From Promethearchaeota archaeon (lineage in GTDB: Archaea; Asgardarchaeota; Lokiarchaeia; Sigyniarchaeales; Promethearchaeaceae): a stretch of DNA of 34,087 nucleotides. Position 1 is the stretch's first letter. Every line of letters starts with the position of its first letter. A program made the translations under genes and the position numbers. The stretch is taken from contig SDNX01000018.1 in assembly GCA_004524545.1 (NCBI GenBank), positions 1 to 34,087 of the forward strand. Direction: 5' to 3'. A model generated the notes under the pieces. The model was not told the origin of the DNA, did not search any database, and saw only the letters and a program-made list of their open reading frames with translations. Positions 1 through 7,998 of this stretch are shown one piece after another.

Positions 1-533
1 CAGGACTTCATGGTACTGGTAAATCGGCAGTAGGAAAATCCATCGCAAATCATTTTGGGTTGAAATATCAGTCCACAGGCGATTTATTCCGTACCATTGC
101 AAAAGAGCAAGGATTATCTCTTGAAGAACTCTCCCGTCGTGCTGAAAAGGATAGAACAATTGATAATACCATTGATTATCGCATTAAGCAGCTTGCTCTG
201 AAAGGAAACTGTATATTAGATAATCAGCTTAGTCCCTATTTACTGAAGGATATTGTAGAGTTCAAAATTCTTCTCACTTGTGAAAAAAATGTCAGAATTC
301 AACGTATGATGGATAGGGATTCACATGGATTAGAAGCAAAAATTCATGAAACCGAGCTTCGAGAGCAATCAGAACGCAAGCGATTTTTGGAATATTATGG
401 GATTGATATTGCAGACCCTATCTTGATCCAAAACACTTTCAACTTTATTTTAGACACAACCAATCTGACGAGTCAAGAAGTTATCTCAAAAATATTGACT
501 GCTATCCAACAATATGACGGATTCTCATCCTAG
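1..533 (+). CDS. cmk: Cytidylate kinase, archaeal type (5' truncated by window)
   Basis: Phosphorylates CMP/dCMP with ATP in the cytosol. The reading frame is open from base 3, upstream of the first possible start (TTG at 60), and reads GLHGTGKS, a P-loop, so the true start lies outside the window by only a few codons. After the P-loop come the phosphate- and CMP-binding helix STGDLFR, a lid-like region with many charged residues (ERKRFLEYYGID), and a C-terminal segment typical of the short archaeal family of about 180 residues. The next gene on the same strand is L14e, a common archaeal pairing (cmk-L14e-truB); truB does not follow here. AMP-kinase-like relatives share the P-loop, but STGDLFR and the lid spacing fit cytidylate kinase better. 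Confidence 0.9.
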   Translation, partial: GLHGTGKSAVGKSIANHFGLKYQSTGDLFRTIAKEQGLSLEELSRRAEKDRTIDNTIDYRIKQLALKGNCILDNQLSPYLLKDIVEFKILLTCEKNVRIQRMMDRDSHGLEAKIHETELREQSERKRFLEYYGIDIADPILIQNTFNFILDTTNLTSQEVISKILTAIQQYDGFSS

Positions 534-589
534 ATACCGAAAAATTAATATTTTTTCAATAATAAAGAGAGGATACACCTTAGTCAATA

Positions 590-624
590 TCTTATCCCGA
601 AGCCCCCTTAGATTCGAGATAAGA
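590..624 (+). other. Strong hairpin in the cmk-L14e spacer
   Basis: TCTTATC at 590-596 pairs with GATAAGA at 618-624. After one C/A mismatch, CGAA at 598-601 pairs with TTCG at 613-616, giving an 11-bp stem around an 11-base C-rich loop. It lies 35 bases before the L14e start. It could be a leader structure for L14e, a processing or termination signal after cmk, or part of a small guide RNA. No box C/D pair or proven H/ACA layout could be fixed around it. Confidence 0.5.
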
Positions 625-659
625 GCTGGCTGAGCAAGATTATAATTGGTGACAATATA

Positions 660-938
660 ATGGGTATATACGATGTAGGTCAATGCGCAATAAAGTTACT
701 CGGACGAGAAGCTGGATATCTTTGCGTGATAGTTGAAGTAATTGATAAAAACTTTGCATTAGTTGAAGGTATAAAGGTCAAACGACGACGATGCAATTTC
801 AAGCACCTTTCCCCGACCAAGTACATGCTTGAGGGATTAAAAAAAGGCGCAACCAAGAAAGCAATTGAAGAAGCGATTGATAAAGCGAAACTTAAGGAAA
901 AATTCGAAGAGAAACACCTTCCAAAATTACAGCTATAA
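660..938 (+). CDS. rpl14e: Large-subunit ribosomal protein L14e
   Basis: A 92-residue protein of the archaeal/eukaryotic large ribosomal subunit. The N-terminal half (about residues 4-40) is the KOW-like SH3 barrel, with GREAGYLCVIVEVID and a following VEG turn. The middle KRRRCNFKHLSPT is the usual basic L14e stretch before a helical tail rich in Lys and Glu. Length and position after cytidylate kinase match the archaeal family. The ATG at 660 follows a 126-base spacer that holds a strong hairpin; no clear Shine-Dalgarno is seen. L14e occurs in archaea and eukaryotes, not bacteria. Confidence 0.93.
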   Translation: MGIYDVGQCAIKLLGREAGYLCVIVEVIDKNFALVEGIKVKRRRCNFKHLSPTKYMLEGLKKGATKKAIEEAIDKAKLKEKFEEKHLPKLQL

Positions 939-967
939 GCAATCAATTCATTTTTTATTTCATCCAA

Positions 968-1084
968 GCAGACGTAATCAAGTGGTTACGATGCCAGATT
1001 GGAATTAATCGGGGCTAAAATTGTCCCGAACCATAAATCTGGTGCGGTCTCCGCGCGTGGGTTCGAATCCCCCCGTCTGCGCCA
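968..1084 (+). tRNA. tRNA-Ser(GGA) with an intron, CCA encoded
   Basis: Seven-base acceptor stem GCAGACG (968-974) pairs perfectly with CGTCTGC (1074-1080), followed by discriminator G1081 and encoded CCA 1082-1084. The D arm is ATC/GAT around AAGTGGTTAC. The anticodon stem CCAGA (994-998) pairs with TCTGG (1038-1042). Removing 1005-1036 leaves loop TTGGAAA with anticodon GGA (codons UCC/UCU). The long variable arm GCGG-TCT-CCGC marks a class II tRNA, as expected for serine. The T loop TTCGAAT sits on a stem with four of five pairs. Serine rather than leucine follows from the anticodon and loop. Confidence 0.9.
1005..1036 (+). other. tRNA-Ser intron, 32 bases, at position 37/38
   Basis: The intron lies at the canonical archaeal site after base 37. 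A bulge-helix-bulge can be drawn: TTGG (999-1002) faces CCAT (1031-1034) with three good pairs and one T/T mismatch; the 5' bulge is AAT (1003-1005) and the 3' bulge AAA (1035-1037). Inside the intron TCGGG (1009-1013) pairs with CCCGA (1025-1029). Cutting after the second base of each bulge gives the proposed ends, as expected for the archaeal splicing endonuclease. Confidence 0.85.
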
Positions 1085-1137
1085 TTATTTCTTTTCCGTT
1101 AAAATTTAGAGATTTCTGGGTCACATCGTTAAATAAA

Positions 1138-2508
1138 TTAGGATTTACGAATGAATTGGATAATTCTCTCTCTTTTTTTAATTGAATCTGTAGCAGACTG
1201 CTCAATTTTTCTTTCCATATCATTTTTCTTTTCCGGATCTTCTTCCCCAATAACTTTTTTAATTGGAGTATAAGCGGACTCTCGAAATCGAGGCATAACA
1301 ACGGATTCACCCGTTTTTGATTTGAAGATTACTTGTGAAGAATCAGTGACTTGACCGATCTCAGTGATTTTTACGCCGACGTCTCGAACTAATTTCATAA
1401 TATTCTCAGAAACTTCCGGAGAGGCAAATAGAAGCAAGGCATCTAAGGATACTCCTAAATAATCCACATTCGTTTTTTGGAGTAAATCCAATACAGGTGG
1501 ATCCACTAAATCTTCAACTTCAGTTATAGAGATTTCAACTCCCGTTTTTGATTCGTAGATAATTTCGTAGAGATCTCCTCGCAATCCTCCGTTTGTCACA
1601 TCGCACATAGCTCGAATTTCAGGAAGGAATTCTGATTCCAAGATTGCTTTAACTGCGGTAAGGAATTTTATGTTCATAGTCGCTTTCAATGCATCGTGAT
1701 TTCCTGAATAGATTGCTGTTGTAGAGATGGTTCCTCCACCCGCCCCTTCCGTCATGAGGATTTTATCTCCTATTTGAATATCCCTACGAGCAAGTAAAGA
1801 TTTTGCTAATCCAACTACAGCAATACCTCCAGTAATTCTGGTTCCGATTACCATATCCCCTCCAATACGAAGAGTAGATCCCGCAGTTATTGGGACCTTC
1901 GCTAATTCTGCCACAGCGGAAATTCCTGCCATGAAATCGAACAACTTACCAACATCAGCATCATCTCCGAGATGGACATCTACCATGATCGATATAGGTA
2001 TGGCTCCTTTAACGAAGATATCTCGTAACCCTGCTCGTGTGACATGAAATCCTGCAAGAAATGGAAAATCACTCAATCTACTGTGCATTCCTTCCATTTT
2101 TGAAATGATAAGATACTCATCCCCCGACTTATATCCCTCAGGTAACTTGACAGCACCTGCATCATCCAAAGATTTTGGAGATAAATATGCTTCAGTTTCA
2201 GTAGATGTAACGGATAGATCTGCAATGAGTTTATGTATAAAAAAGTCTCCAACGCCCCGACACCCAACTCCTTGCTCTCCAACCGCAATGCTTGCTTTTG
2301 GAATTTCAAGTATTGCTTTGACTAATGGGTCTTCTCCAGAATACTCACTTGTAACACACTCTTCAAAGACCGCATTAGCTAATTGCGTTGCTTGTTCTTC
2401 AGGAATCTCTTTGTACACCAAATACTCTTGAACAAGTTTTGATATTATCTCTTCCTTACTCCATTTTTTGTCAATTAGGGCTCTAGTTGTTCCTTCAAGA
2501 TCAGTCAT
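1138..2508 (-). CDS. AIR synthase / selenophosphate synthetase / HypE superfamily protein
   Basis: A 456-residue ATP-binding protein of the PurM-like fold, the superfamily of PurM, SelD, ThiL and HypE. An N-terminal helical region of about 70 residues precedes a glycine-rich stretch (GEQGVGCRGVGDFF). The first half of the fold carries DDAGAV and an Asp-rich VDVHLGDDADVG segment, the usual ATP/metal-binding pattern; GSTLRIGGDM and TEGAGGGTIS start the second half. It lacks the N-terminal catalytic Cys/Sec glycine loop of a true SelD and the C-terminal Cys of HypE, so neither of those names is given. Related long AIRS-like proteins occur in methanogens without a settled function. It is divergent from beta-RFAP synthase across 91 bases, which hints at a cofactor role but proves nothing. 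Confidence 0.75.
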   Translation of the reverse strand: MTDLEGTTRALIDKKWSKEEIISKLVQEYLVYKEIPEEQATQLANAVFEECVTSEYSGEDPLVKAILEIPKASIAVGEQGVGCRGVGDFFIHKLIADLSVTSTETEAYLSPKSLDDAGAVKLPEGYKSGDEYLIISKMEGMHSRLSDFPFLAGFHVTRAGLRDIFVKGAIPISIMVDVHLGDDADVGKLFDFMAGISAVAELAKVPITAGSTLRIGGDMVIGTRITGGIAVVGLAKSLLARRDIQIGDKILMTEGAGGGTISTTAIYSGNHDALKATMNIKFLTAVKAILESEFLPEIRAMCDVTNGGLRGDLYEIIYESKTGVEISITEVEDLVDPPVLDLLQKTNVDYLGVSLDALLLFASPEVSENIMKLVRDVGVKITEIGQVTDSSQVIFKSKTGESVVMPRFRESAYTPIKKVIGEEDPEKKNDMERKIEQSATDSIKKRERIIQFIRKS

Positions 2509-2599
2509 GTTATACTACCCACTGTGAAGGATTCCTCTATTAATTCTTCCTCACAATAAGTATGAGAAAAAATTCAAAAACAATGAACCATGCGGAAGC

Positions 2600-3727
2600 A
2601 TGTCGATAATGCGCGTATTTATCAAGACTCCTTGCCGATTACATTTTAGTTTGATAGATTTAAACGGATCTCTAAATCGAGTAGACGGGGGGGTTGGTCT
2701 AACATTAGAAAAGCCAAATTTCACTATCGAAGTGCTTGATCGAGAATCTTTGACGAGTCGAGGAGTCTCAGAAAATGCATGGAATCTATTACCCGATAAC
2801 CAAAAAATATTGGAAACTTCGTTAGGGCGCGTGGTGTTTTCTGTAGAATGCTCTGATCACCCTAATATTGATGATGTATTGAACGTTGTAATAGAATTAA
2901 CACAGTCTTTCATACACAAACTAGTTGATATGTTTTCACTCACTAAATCCGAAAAATTTCCATTGAAAATTACTATTTGGGATTTTTTATACGCACACAT
3001 GGGGTTGGGTTCAAAAACTCAAATGGCTCTTGCAATAGCAACTTCCATTATTAAAATACTCGAAATAGATATGAAGATAGATATTGAGACTTTAACACAT
3101 ATGGTTGGAAGAGGAGGAACATCTGGAATTGGTTTTCGCTCATTTGAAAATGGAGGATTCATTTTAGATTGTGGTCATAGGTTTGGAAAAGATGAAGAAA
3201 AGCAAAGCTTCTTACCATCGTCCGCTTCAAATGCAAAACCTGCCAGAACTATTTTGCGATACGAATTTCCTGAAGATTGGTTTGTATTAGTAGTAATTTT
3301 GAATGTTCCTGCTGGAGCCTCTAACGTGGAAGAAGTAAATATATTCCAAAAACATTGCCCCATCCCTGTTGAGGAAGTGCAACAAGTGTCACATCATATT
3401 TTGATGCAGATGTTACCAGGAATCATAGAGAAGGATATAACCACATTCGGAAATTCTATTAATTCTATCCGTAAAATTGGGTTTAAGAAAATTGAGGTCA
3501 GTCTCCAGCACGAAAAAGTGAAGGAACTTATCCAATACTTGGAAAATAGATCGAAATGTGCAGGCATGAGCTCTTTTGGACCTACTGTTTTTTCCATATT
3601 TGAATCAGAAGAAGATGCAAAGAAAGTACTAGAAGAAATAACTCAAAATTATTCATCAATCGGATTTACTTCTTATATCACAAATGCAAACAATCATGGA
3701 GCACATATGGAAACTACTCCGCAATAA
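2600..3727 (+). CDS. Beta-ribofuranosylaminobenzene 5'-phosphate synthase (beta-RFAP synthase)
   Basis: Joins 4-aminobenzoate to PRPP with loss of CO2 and PPi, the committed step of tetrahydromethanopterin synthesis. The 375-residue product has the GHMP-like fold of the family. The N-terminus TPCRLHFSLIDLNGSLNRVD is diagnostic, followed by DGGVGLTLEKPN, the glycine loop MGLGSKTQMALAIA (about residues 133-146) and GRGGTSGIGFRSFENGG. ATG at 2600 is used; a second in-frame ATG at 2609 is equally near the conserved region. Other pterin genes lie at 13049-17080, separated by the surface-protein block. Cytosolic. Confidence 0.92.
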   Translation: MSIMRVFIKTPCRLHFSLIDLNGSLNRVDGGVGLTLEKPNFTIEVLDRESLTSRGVSENAWNLLPDNQKILETSLGRVVFSVECSDHPNIDDVLNVVIELTQSFIHKLVDMFSLTKSEKFPLKITIWDFLYAHMGLGSKTQMALAIATSIIKILEIDMKIDIETLTHMVGRGGTSGIGFRSFENGGFILDCGHRFGKDEEKQSFLPSSASNAKPARTILRYEFPEDWFVLVVILNVPAGASNVEEVNIFQKHCPIPVEEVQQVSHHILMQMLPGIIEKDITTFGNSINSIRKIGFKKIEVSLQHEKVKELIQYLENRSKCAGMSSFGPTVFSIFESEEDAKKVLEEITQNYSSIGFTSYITNANNHGAHMETTPQ

Positions 3728-3756
3728 AAAGAGATATTAAATAAAGAAAAATTTGA

Positions 3757-5220
3757 TTAAATTTGCTCTAATTTCTTCGATTGAAGCCAAATATCTTCGA
3801 TGGTTGCTGCAAATAATTTTATATGTTCATCTAACACAGATCCCATACCTGCTACACTTCTTCCAGTTTCATCGGTGGAAACCACGCTTATGATCATTTC
3901 TTCAAAATCTTTGTTTACAGCCCATAACGTTCCCCGTGGATAATATCGAATTGTAATATTGTCCATTTCTTTAACAGTATCGAGTTTTTGCTTATCGGAA
4001 GGGTTATTTAGATCAAAATCTGTTGAAATCCGAACGTTGATTCGTGATTTAACTTTAGAGAGTGCAGTAAAATCGATATCATTAATATGTGGTGCAATAA
4101 CGAATAATCGCATTTTTACCATAGACATGGCTTCGTTTATCTGAACTTTCATAGCTTCAGCAGATCTGATGAACCATACGTCCTTAAAAGTCATCATGGA
4201 TGCATCTTTGGATCGATCCCAGAATTCTTGCATCGTTTTTTCTGCTAAATCCAGGTTCCGAACTACACTCATCATAACATCTTCATCTAAACTTTCCATT
4301 ACTTCTTTTTGGAATTCCCCTTTCAACTCGCTGATACCTTTTTGGATGGAATCATTCACTTCAGTGACTTTGGCTTCAAGATCGGTTAGAGTTTCTACCA
4401 GACCCGCTTCAATATTCCCAAATGAATCCCCTATCCCTCCACTTATTTCACCCGCTGTATCAGTTATACTTCCTAATTGATCGATAACTTGATCCAAGGT
4501 ATTTTGGGTGGTTTGAATTACTTTGTCTCGGAAGTACCCCGTCATATCTTCAAATTGATCCTTGATAATTCGGGACACAATTTTTTCTGCAAAACTAGAT
4601 AATGCTCCAACACGGAACTGTTTCTCAAAAGCTTGTGCAATTTCCGATTTTATGGTCTCAAGACGAGATTGCATACGTCCGAATTCCATCTCAATGTCTG
4701 GAGGAACTACTTCCTTCAAGTTTAATATGAACAATTTCAAATCATGGAATTTTTCGACTTGTTTCATTTGGTTCTCAAAATTGGAGAGCTGAGTTTTCAT
4801 TTTCTTTGGAAGAGTTTCCTTCATATCCCGAATGAATTCTCGATATTCTTGAAACTTATCCAATGAGGCAATGGATTTCTCCATTCCCACGAAGCGACCT
4901 TCTAAATTTTGAGGTGTAGAAGTTTTCAATCCAACAACGGATTCTTTGAAATTATGAATCTGCTTCATCAATGCTGCATAGGGAGGTAATGCTGAATAAT
5001 AAGGAGTTTTACCCGGAATTTCACGAACTAATCCCTTCTCCGTTAAACTTTTTGCAATTGCTTCCGCTCGTATACTATCCACTCCTCCTAACAATCCCAT
5101 TTCTCCTGCGCTAACAGGTCCTCGCCCCGTGATCCTGAAATACACGTCAATTTCATCCGAAGCAAGACCGATTAACTGGAGGACTTCTTGTGTGGATTTA
5201 AACCCTTGTTCACTTGCCAT
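3757..5220 (-). CDS. TrmB-like winged-helix protein with long coiled coil and TrmB/PLD-like C-domain
   Basis: 487 residues, no signal peptide or membrane segment. Residues about 11-80 form a TrmB-type winged helix (LQLIGLASDEIDVYFRI, then AIAKSLTEKGLVREI). Residues about 90-330 are almost entirely charged amphipathic helix, a long coiled coil broken near 260-280 by a glycine-rich hinge (GEISGGIGDSFGNIEAGL). The last about 150 residues resemble the ligand-sensing region of TrmB regulators (FKDVWFIRSAEAM, MRLFVIAPHIND, NVRISTDFDLN, DEHIKLFAATIEDIW), a fold related to phospholipase D but without the HKD catalytic motif. Last gene of the operon, 8 bases after the 382-aa gene stops. The coiled coil makes it more likely a scaffold or membrane-coupled regulator than a simple repressor (inference). 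Confidence 0.75.
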   Translation of the reverse strand: MASEQGFKSTQEVLQLIGLASDEIDVYFRITGRGPVSAGEMGLLGGVDSIRAEAIAKSLTEKGLVREIPGKTPYYSALPPYAALMKQIHNFKESVVGLKTSTPQNLEGRFVGMEKSIASLDKFQEYREFIRDMKETLPKKMKTQLSNFENQMKQVEKFHDLKLFILNLKEVVPPDIEMEFGRMQSRLETIKSEIAQAFEKQFRVGALSSFAEKIVSRIIKDQFEDMTGYFRDKVIQTTQNTLDQVIDQLGSITDTAGEISGGIGDSFGNIEAGLVETLTDLEAKVTEVNDSIQKGISELKGEFQKEVMESLDEDVMMSVVRNLDLAEKTMQEFWDRSKDASMMTFKDVWFIRSAEAMKVQINEAMSMVKMRLFVIAPHINDIDFTALSKVKSRINVRISTDFDLNNPSDKQKLDTVKEMDNITIRYYPRGTLWAVNKDFEEMIISVVSTDETGRSVAGMGSVLDEHIKLFAATIEDIWLQSKKLEQI

Positions 5221-5228
5221 TTTTTATT

Positions 5229-6377
5229 TCACTTCTCCTTTTTTTCATGAAAATCATAATAGACTTTTTCGAGATAATCTAAATGCTTGATTGCAGTCTC
5301 CTTTTTGATGGTATTTTCTTCTCGGTCTCGACGGATATTTTCCAACATGTATTCTGGATAGAAAGGACGAACTGCAATATCTGTAAGTAAAAATACCCAC
5401 TCCACATTCTTATTGTCTTTAATTATTGTCAAAATACTATCTTTTTCCATTACTGAGAGCAGATGGGCAACGTCCAATGAGCCTTCATCCGTTCCTTTCG
5501 GGATCTTATTCAAAGGATAAGGTCGATCTCGGAACAATGCCAGATAATCGAATTTATCAGGGTTGGTAAGATTTTTCGCAATAACCAAGTTGTCATCCTC
5601 AGTTGGTGTATAGGTTGCAAAGAATTTCTTCACCTGCTCTAAATACTTCTCCGCTAAATATGCATTTGGTAAACTGGTTTTAGCATTTTCAATGAGATGG
5701 AATGCTGGTGAACGAAAGATGGTAAAATCAGCAACAAGGAACATGAACACTTCTGCTATTCCTTCAATCCAATCTTGTTTCACTAATCCGCTCTTCACAA
5801 ATGGATCTAAGGTTATATCAAGGTTCGTAATAATTTTGTTTAATGCTTCTTCCAGTAATGCTTGAAGTTGTTTTTTCGAATAAGCACGATCTCTCAGTAA
5901 TTGTAGAATTTTTCTACCCTTTTCACTATAGAATATTTGAGCTAGGAGTTGATCTTTGGTTAGGTATTTCAGACGTTCCAACAGAAACAACGCATTTTTC
6001 AAGTATTGTTTTAATTTCTTCACTACTTCATAGTTTGCAGAGATACTTGTTCCCAATTGTTGTAGATAGTTGAGAATCGATGAATTAATATCTTTAATTA
6101 CAGCTTCTCCGAACATATCTGGATCTTCACCCAACTCTAAAATGAGATTAATCATAAAAGGGGTAGGAGAATCCATGCCTGTGAAGTAGGATGCAACGTT
6201 GGACTGCACTTTTTCCAATCGAACTAATACATTTCCTGCTTCCGCTGCTCCGGTGATGTGTGCATAAAACACACGCATCATATCATCAAGATCTACTTTT
6301 AATTCTTCCGGATAATTTAACTGGACAATTAATCCATCGGTATCTGTCCATTTAGTTACTACAAATCCTCTAGGCAC
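5229..6377 (-). CDS. Cytosolic protein of unknown family in the surface-protein operon
   Basis: 382 residues, soluble, family not recognised. Residues 1-about 110 alternate strands and helices (GFVVTKWTDTDGLIVQLNYP, then a helix, VLVRLEKVQSNVASYFTG, PFMINLILELGED, helix), a layout that could be a longin- or roadblock-like small alpha/beta domain. Residues about 150-230 look like a winged-helix segment (EKGRKILQLLRDRAYSKKQL ... LVKQDWIEGIAEVF). The rest is mixed, ending in a charged helix. Start is GTG at 6377, preceded by AAGGAAG about 8 bases upstream; it overlaps the end of the upstream membrane-protein gene by 8 bases, so translation is probably coupled. No Met occurs near the N-terminus. 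Longin/winged-helix assignments are inference only. Confidence 0.7.
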   Translation of the reverse strand: MPRGFVVTKWTDTDGLIVQLNYPEELKVDLDDMMRVFYAHITGAAEAGNVLVRLEKVQSNVASYFTGMDSPTPFMINLILELGEDPDMFGEAVIKDINSSILNYLQQLGTSISANYEVVKKLKQYLKNALFLLERLKYLTKDQLLAQIFYSEKGRKILQLLRDRAYSKKQLQALLEEALNKIITNLDITLDPFVKSGLVKQDWIEGIAEVFMFLVADFTIFRSPAFHLIENAKTSLPNAYLAEKYLEQVKKFFATYTPTEDDNLVIAKNLTNPDKFDYLALFRDRPYPLNKIPKGTDEGSLDVAHLLSVMEKDSILTIIKDNKNVEWVFLLTDIAVRPFYPEYMLENIRRDREENTIKKETAIKHLDYLEKVYYDFHEKKEK

Positions 6378-7998
6378 TTTTATCGCTTCCTTCTATTTTT
6401 TTTTCTGGCATTTTCTTTTCTTCTGGTGGTGATACATCCTTATACCCCGATGTATCTTTTTTTGGAGCAGCTTTCGTCGAAGGCTGCGAATGTTGCGGTT
6501 TACTACTAACTTTATTTAGTTGTCGTTTTTCTTCTTCAAAAATATTTCTTCCAATCATTTTTGAGTCTTTTGTTTGCAACAGCTTGGTAGACCTTCCATG
6601 TCGGATGTTTCGTCGTAGTGACCTCACAGTTCTAACTTGTGCAGGAAATTTAAATATTCCTTCATACAATCCGATTCCTGTAGCTAACGCAACTAGTAAT
6701 CCAGCAGAACCATAAATATAAGGCTGTAAGTTCGTTGGAGGGGGGTCTTGTAATATAACTATATACGTTAGTCTAAGCACTACGTCATCTATGTAAATCC
6801 TTATGGGAGAATCTAATTCAAAATTATCCCCAATATACACTTGAATAGATACGGTAATGTTTTCATCCAGACCAATTAGGGACGTAACATTGTATCCATC
6901 AGGATTAGCGAGTTGGTAAATATCTGTGGCGGCAGTGAGTTTGACCGTTTCAGAGAGTTTCTTATTACTGACAAACAATCGAAATTCCGAGTTTGGAGAA
7001 GCATCTGTTGGCCATGGGGTATCAATTTTGTACGAAAATTCAAAGGATGCGTCTCGAATCAAAACATTCGAGCTATTAAGTGAATTCCCGATTCCATCCC
7101 AAGAAGCTGTTGTTAATTGGTTTATTTTCTTTTGATATGTGAACGATAAACTCACATTTTTGACATAAATCTCATCAAAAAAGTCTTGATCGTTATTTCT
7201 ATTATCCTCACAAAATATTCTGATCCCCACGGTTATTGTAAAATTAAAATCATCTGTATTTAACACTGATGTCAGAAAGAACTTTAGATTTTCTTCGGTG
7301 ACAGTTGTAATTAATGTATCCTCCATTTGGTCGAATGTCCCCGCACTATCTTTACCAAGATCAGAAGTTTGATTGTATGCAATTTCATACACTTTTTGCT
7401 TTGGTAGATCTGAAATTAGTAAATAATACCTAATGTAATCGTAATCTGCCGCTTGATGGACAGCATCTCCAGGAACTTCAATTCCTCCAAAATCAGGATT
7501 GTTTGCATGAACGGTTGCATTTACTACCGCACTAACTGATGCAGAAGTGATTGTATAATCACTCATATTATTCGGCATGCTAACGTTATAATCAAAATGA
7601 ACAGAAGGTGATTGGTCTGAACGCTGACCATAAGTGTCTCCCCAGTAATGAGAAACAAAGAATCCTTCTGAAGTCACATCATAATCATCTGGCAAATCTG
7701 GATAGGCTATATTGTTTACTGCTGTCCATGTATCAGAATTCAAAGGTGAAATTAGCTCCCATTCCAATTCCTCTCCAAGTAAATTATAAAGTGCCTCTCC
7801 TGAACTCGAGCTAGTAGTAATATCAGATTCATCTCCTACTATAGAAGTTGACCATTGAGAACCGATAGGATCATTAAAACCACTTATCCAGACTACATCT
7901 TCATAAAGTATTTCCCGAGCAGAAACTAAAGGACTTGTGCTTAAAAGACTAATCACACATAAAATGCCTATGCTGGTAATTAATAGGGATCTTTTCAT
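6370..7998 (-). CDS. Secreted single-pass membrane protein, paralog 1
   Basis: 542 residues. A clear signal peptide (residues 1-27, ending SPLVSA) leads a large beta-rich exterior domain of about 395 residues with many N-glycosylation-type sites (NVS, NMS, NAT, NQT, NFT). One membrane segment lies at about 427-447 (YIYGSAGLLVALATGIGLYE). A cytosolic tail of about 95 residues begins with IFKFPAQVRTVRSLRRNIR and ends Lys/Pro/Glu-rich. The start overlaps the stop of the upstream paralog in an ATGA and the stop overlaps the next gene by 8 bases. Shared blocks with the other two paralogs include MSDYTITSASVSAVVNATV, a FCEDN block, and NSEFR...ETVKL. No known domain is recognised; sensor or adhesin is a guess. 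Confidence 0.85.
   Translation of the reverse strand: MKRSLLITSIGILCVISLLSTSPLVSAREILYEDVVWISGFNDPIGSQWSTSIVGDESDITTSSSSGEALYNLLGEELEWELISPLNSDTWTAVNNIAYPDLPDDYDVTSEGFFVSHYWGDTYGQRSDQSPSVHFDYNVSMPNNMSDYTITSASVSAVVNATVHANNPDFGGIEVPGDAVHQAADYDYIRYYLLISDLPKQKVYEIAYNQTSDLGKDSAGTFDQMEDTLITTVTEENLKFFLTSVLNTDDFNFTITVGIRIFCEDNRNNDQDFFDEIYVKNVSLSFTYQKKINQLTTASWDGIGNSLNSSNVLIRDASFEFSYKIDTPWPTDASPNSEFRLFVSNKKLSETVKLTAATDIYQLANPDGYNVTSLIGLDENITVSIQVYIGDNFELDSPIRIYIDDVVLRLTYIVILQDPPPTNLQPYIYGSAGLLVALATGIGLYEGIFKFPAQVRTVRSLRRNIRHGRSTKLLQTKDSKMIGRNIFEEEKRQLNKVSSKPQHSQPSTKAAPKKDTSGYKDVSPPEEKKMPEKKIEGSDKSA

Noticed and set aside
1138-2508. Selenophosphate synthetase (SelD) or HypE
   Set aside because: The superfamily fold fits, but the SelD N-terminal catalytic Cys/Sec loop and the HypE C-terminal Cys are missing.
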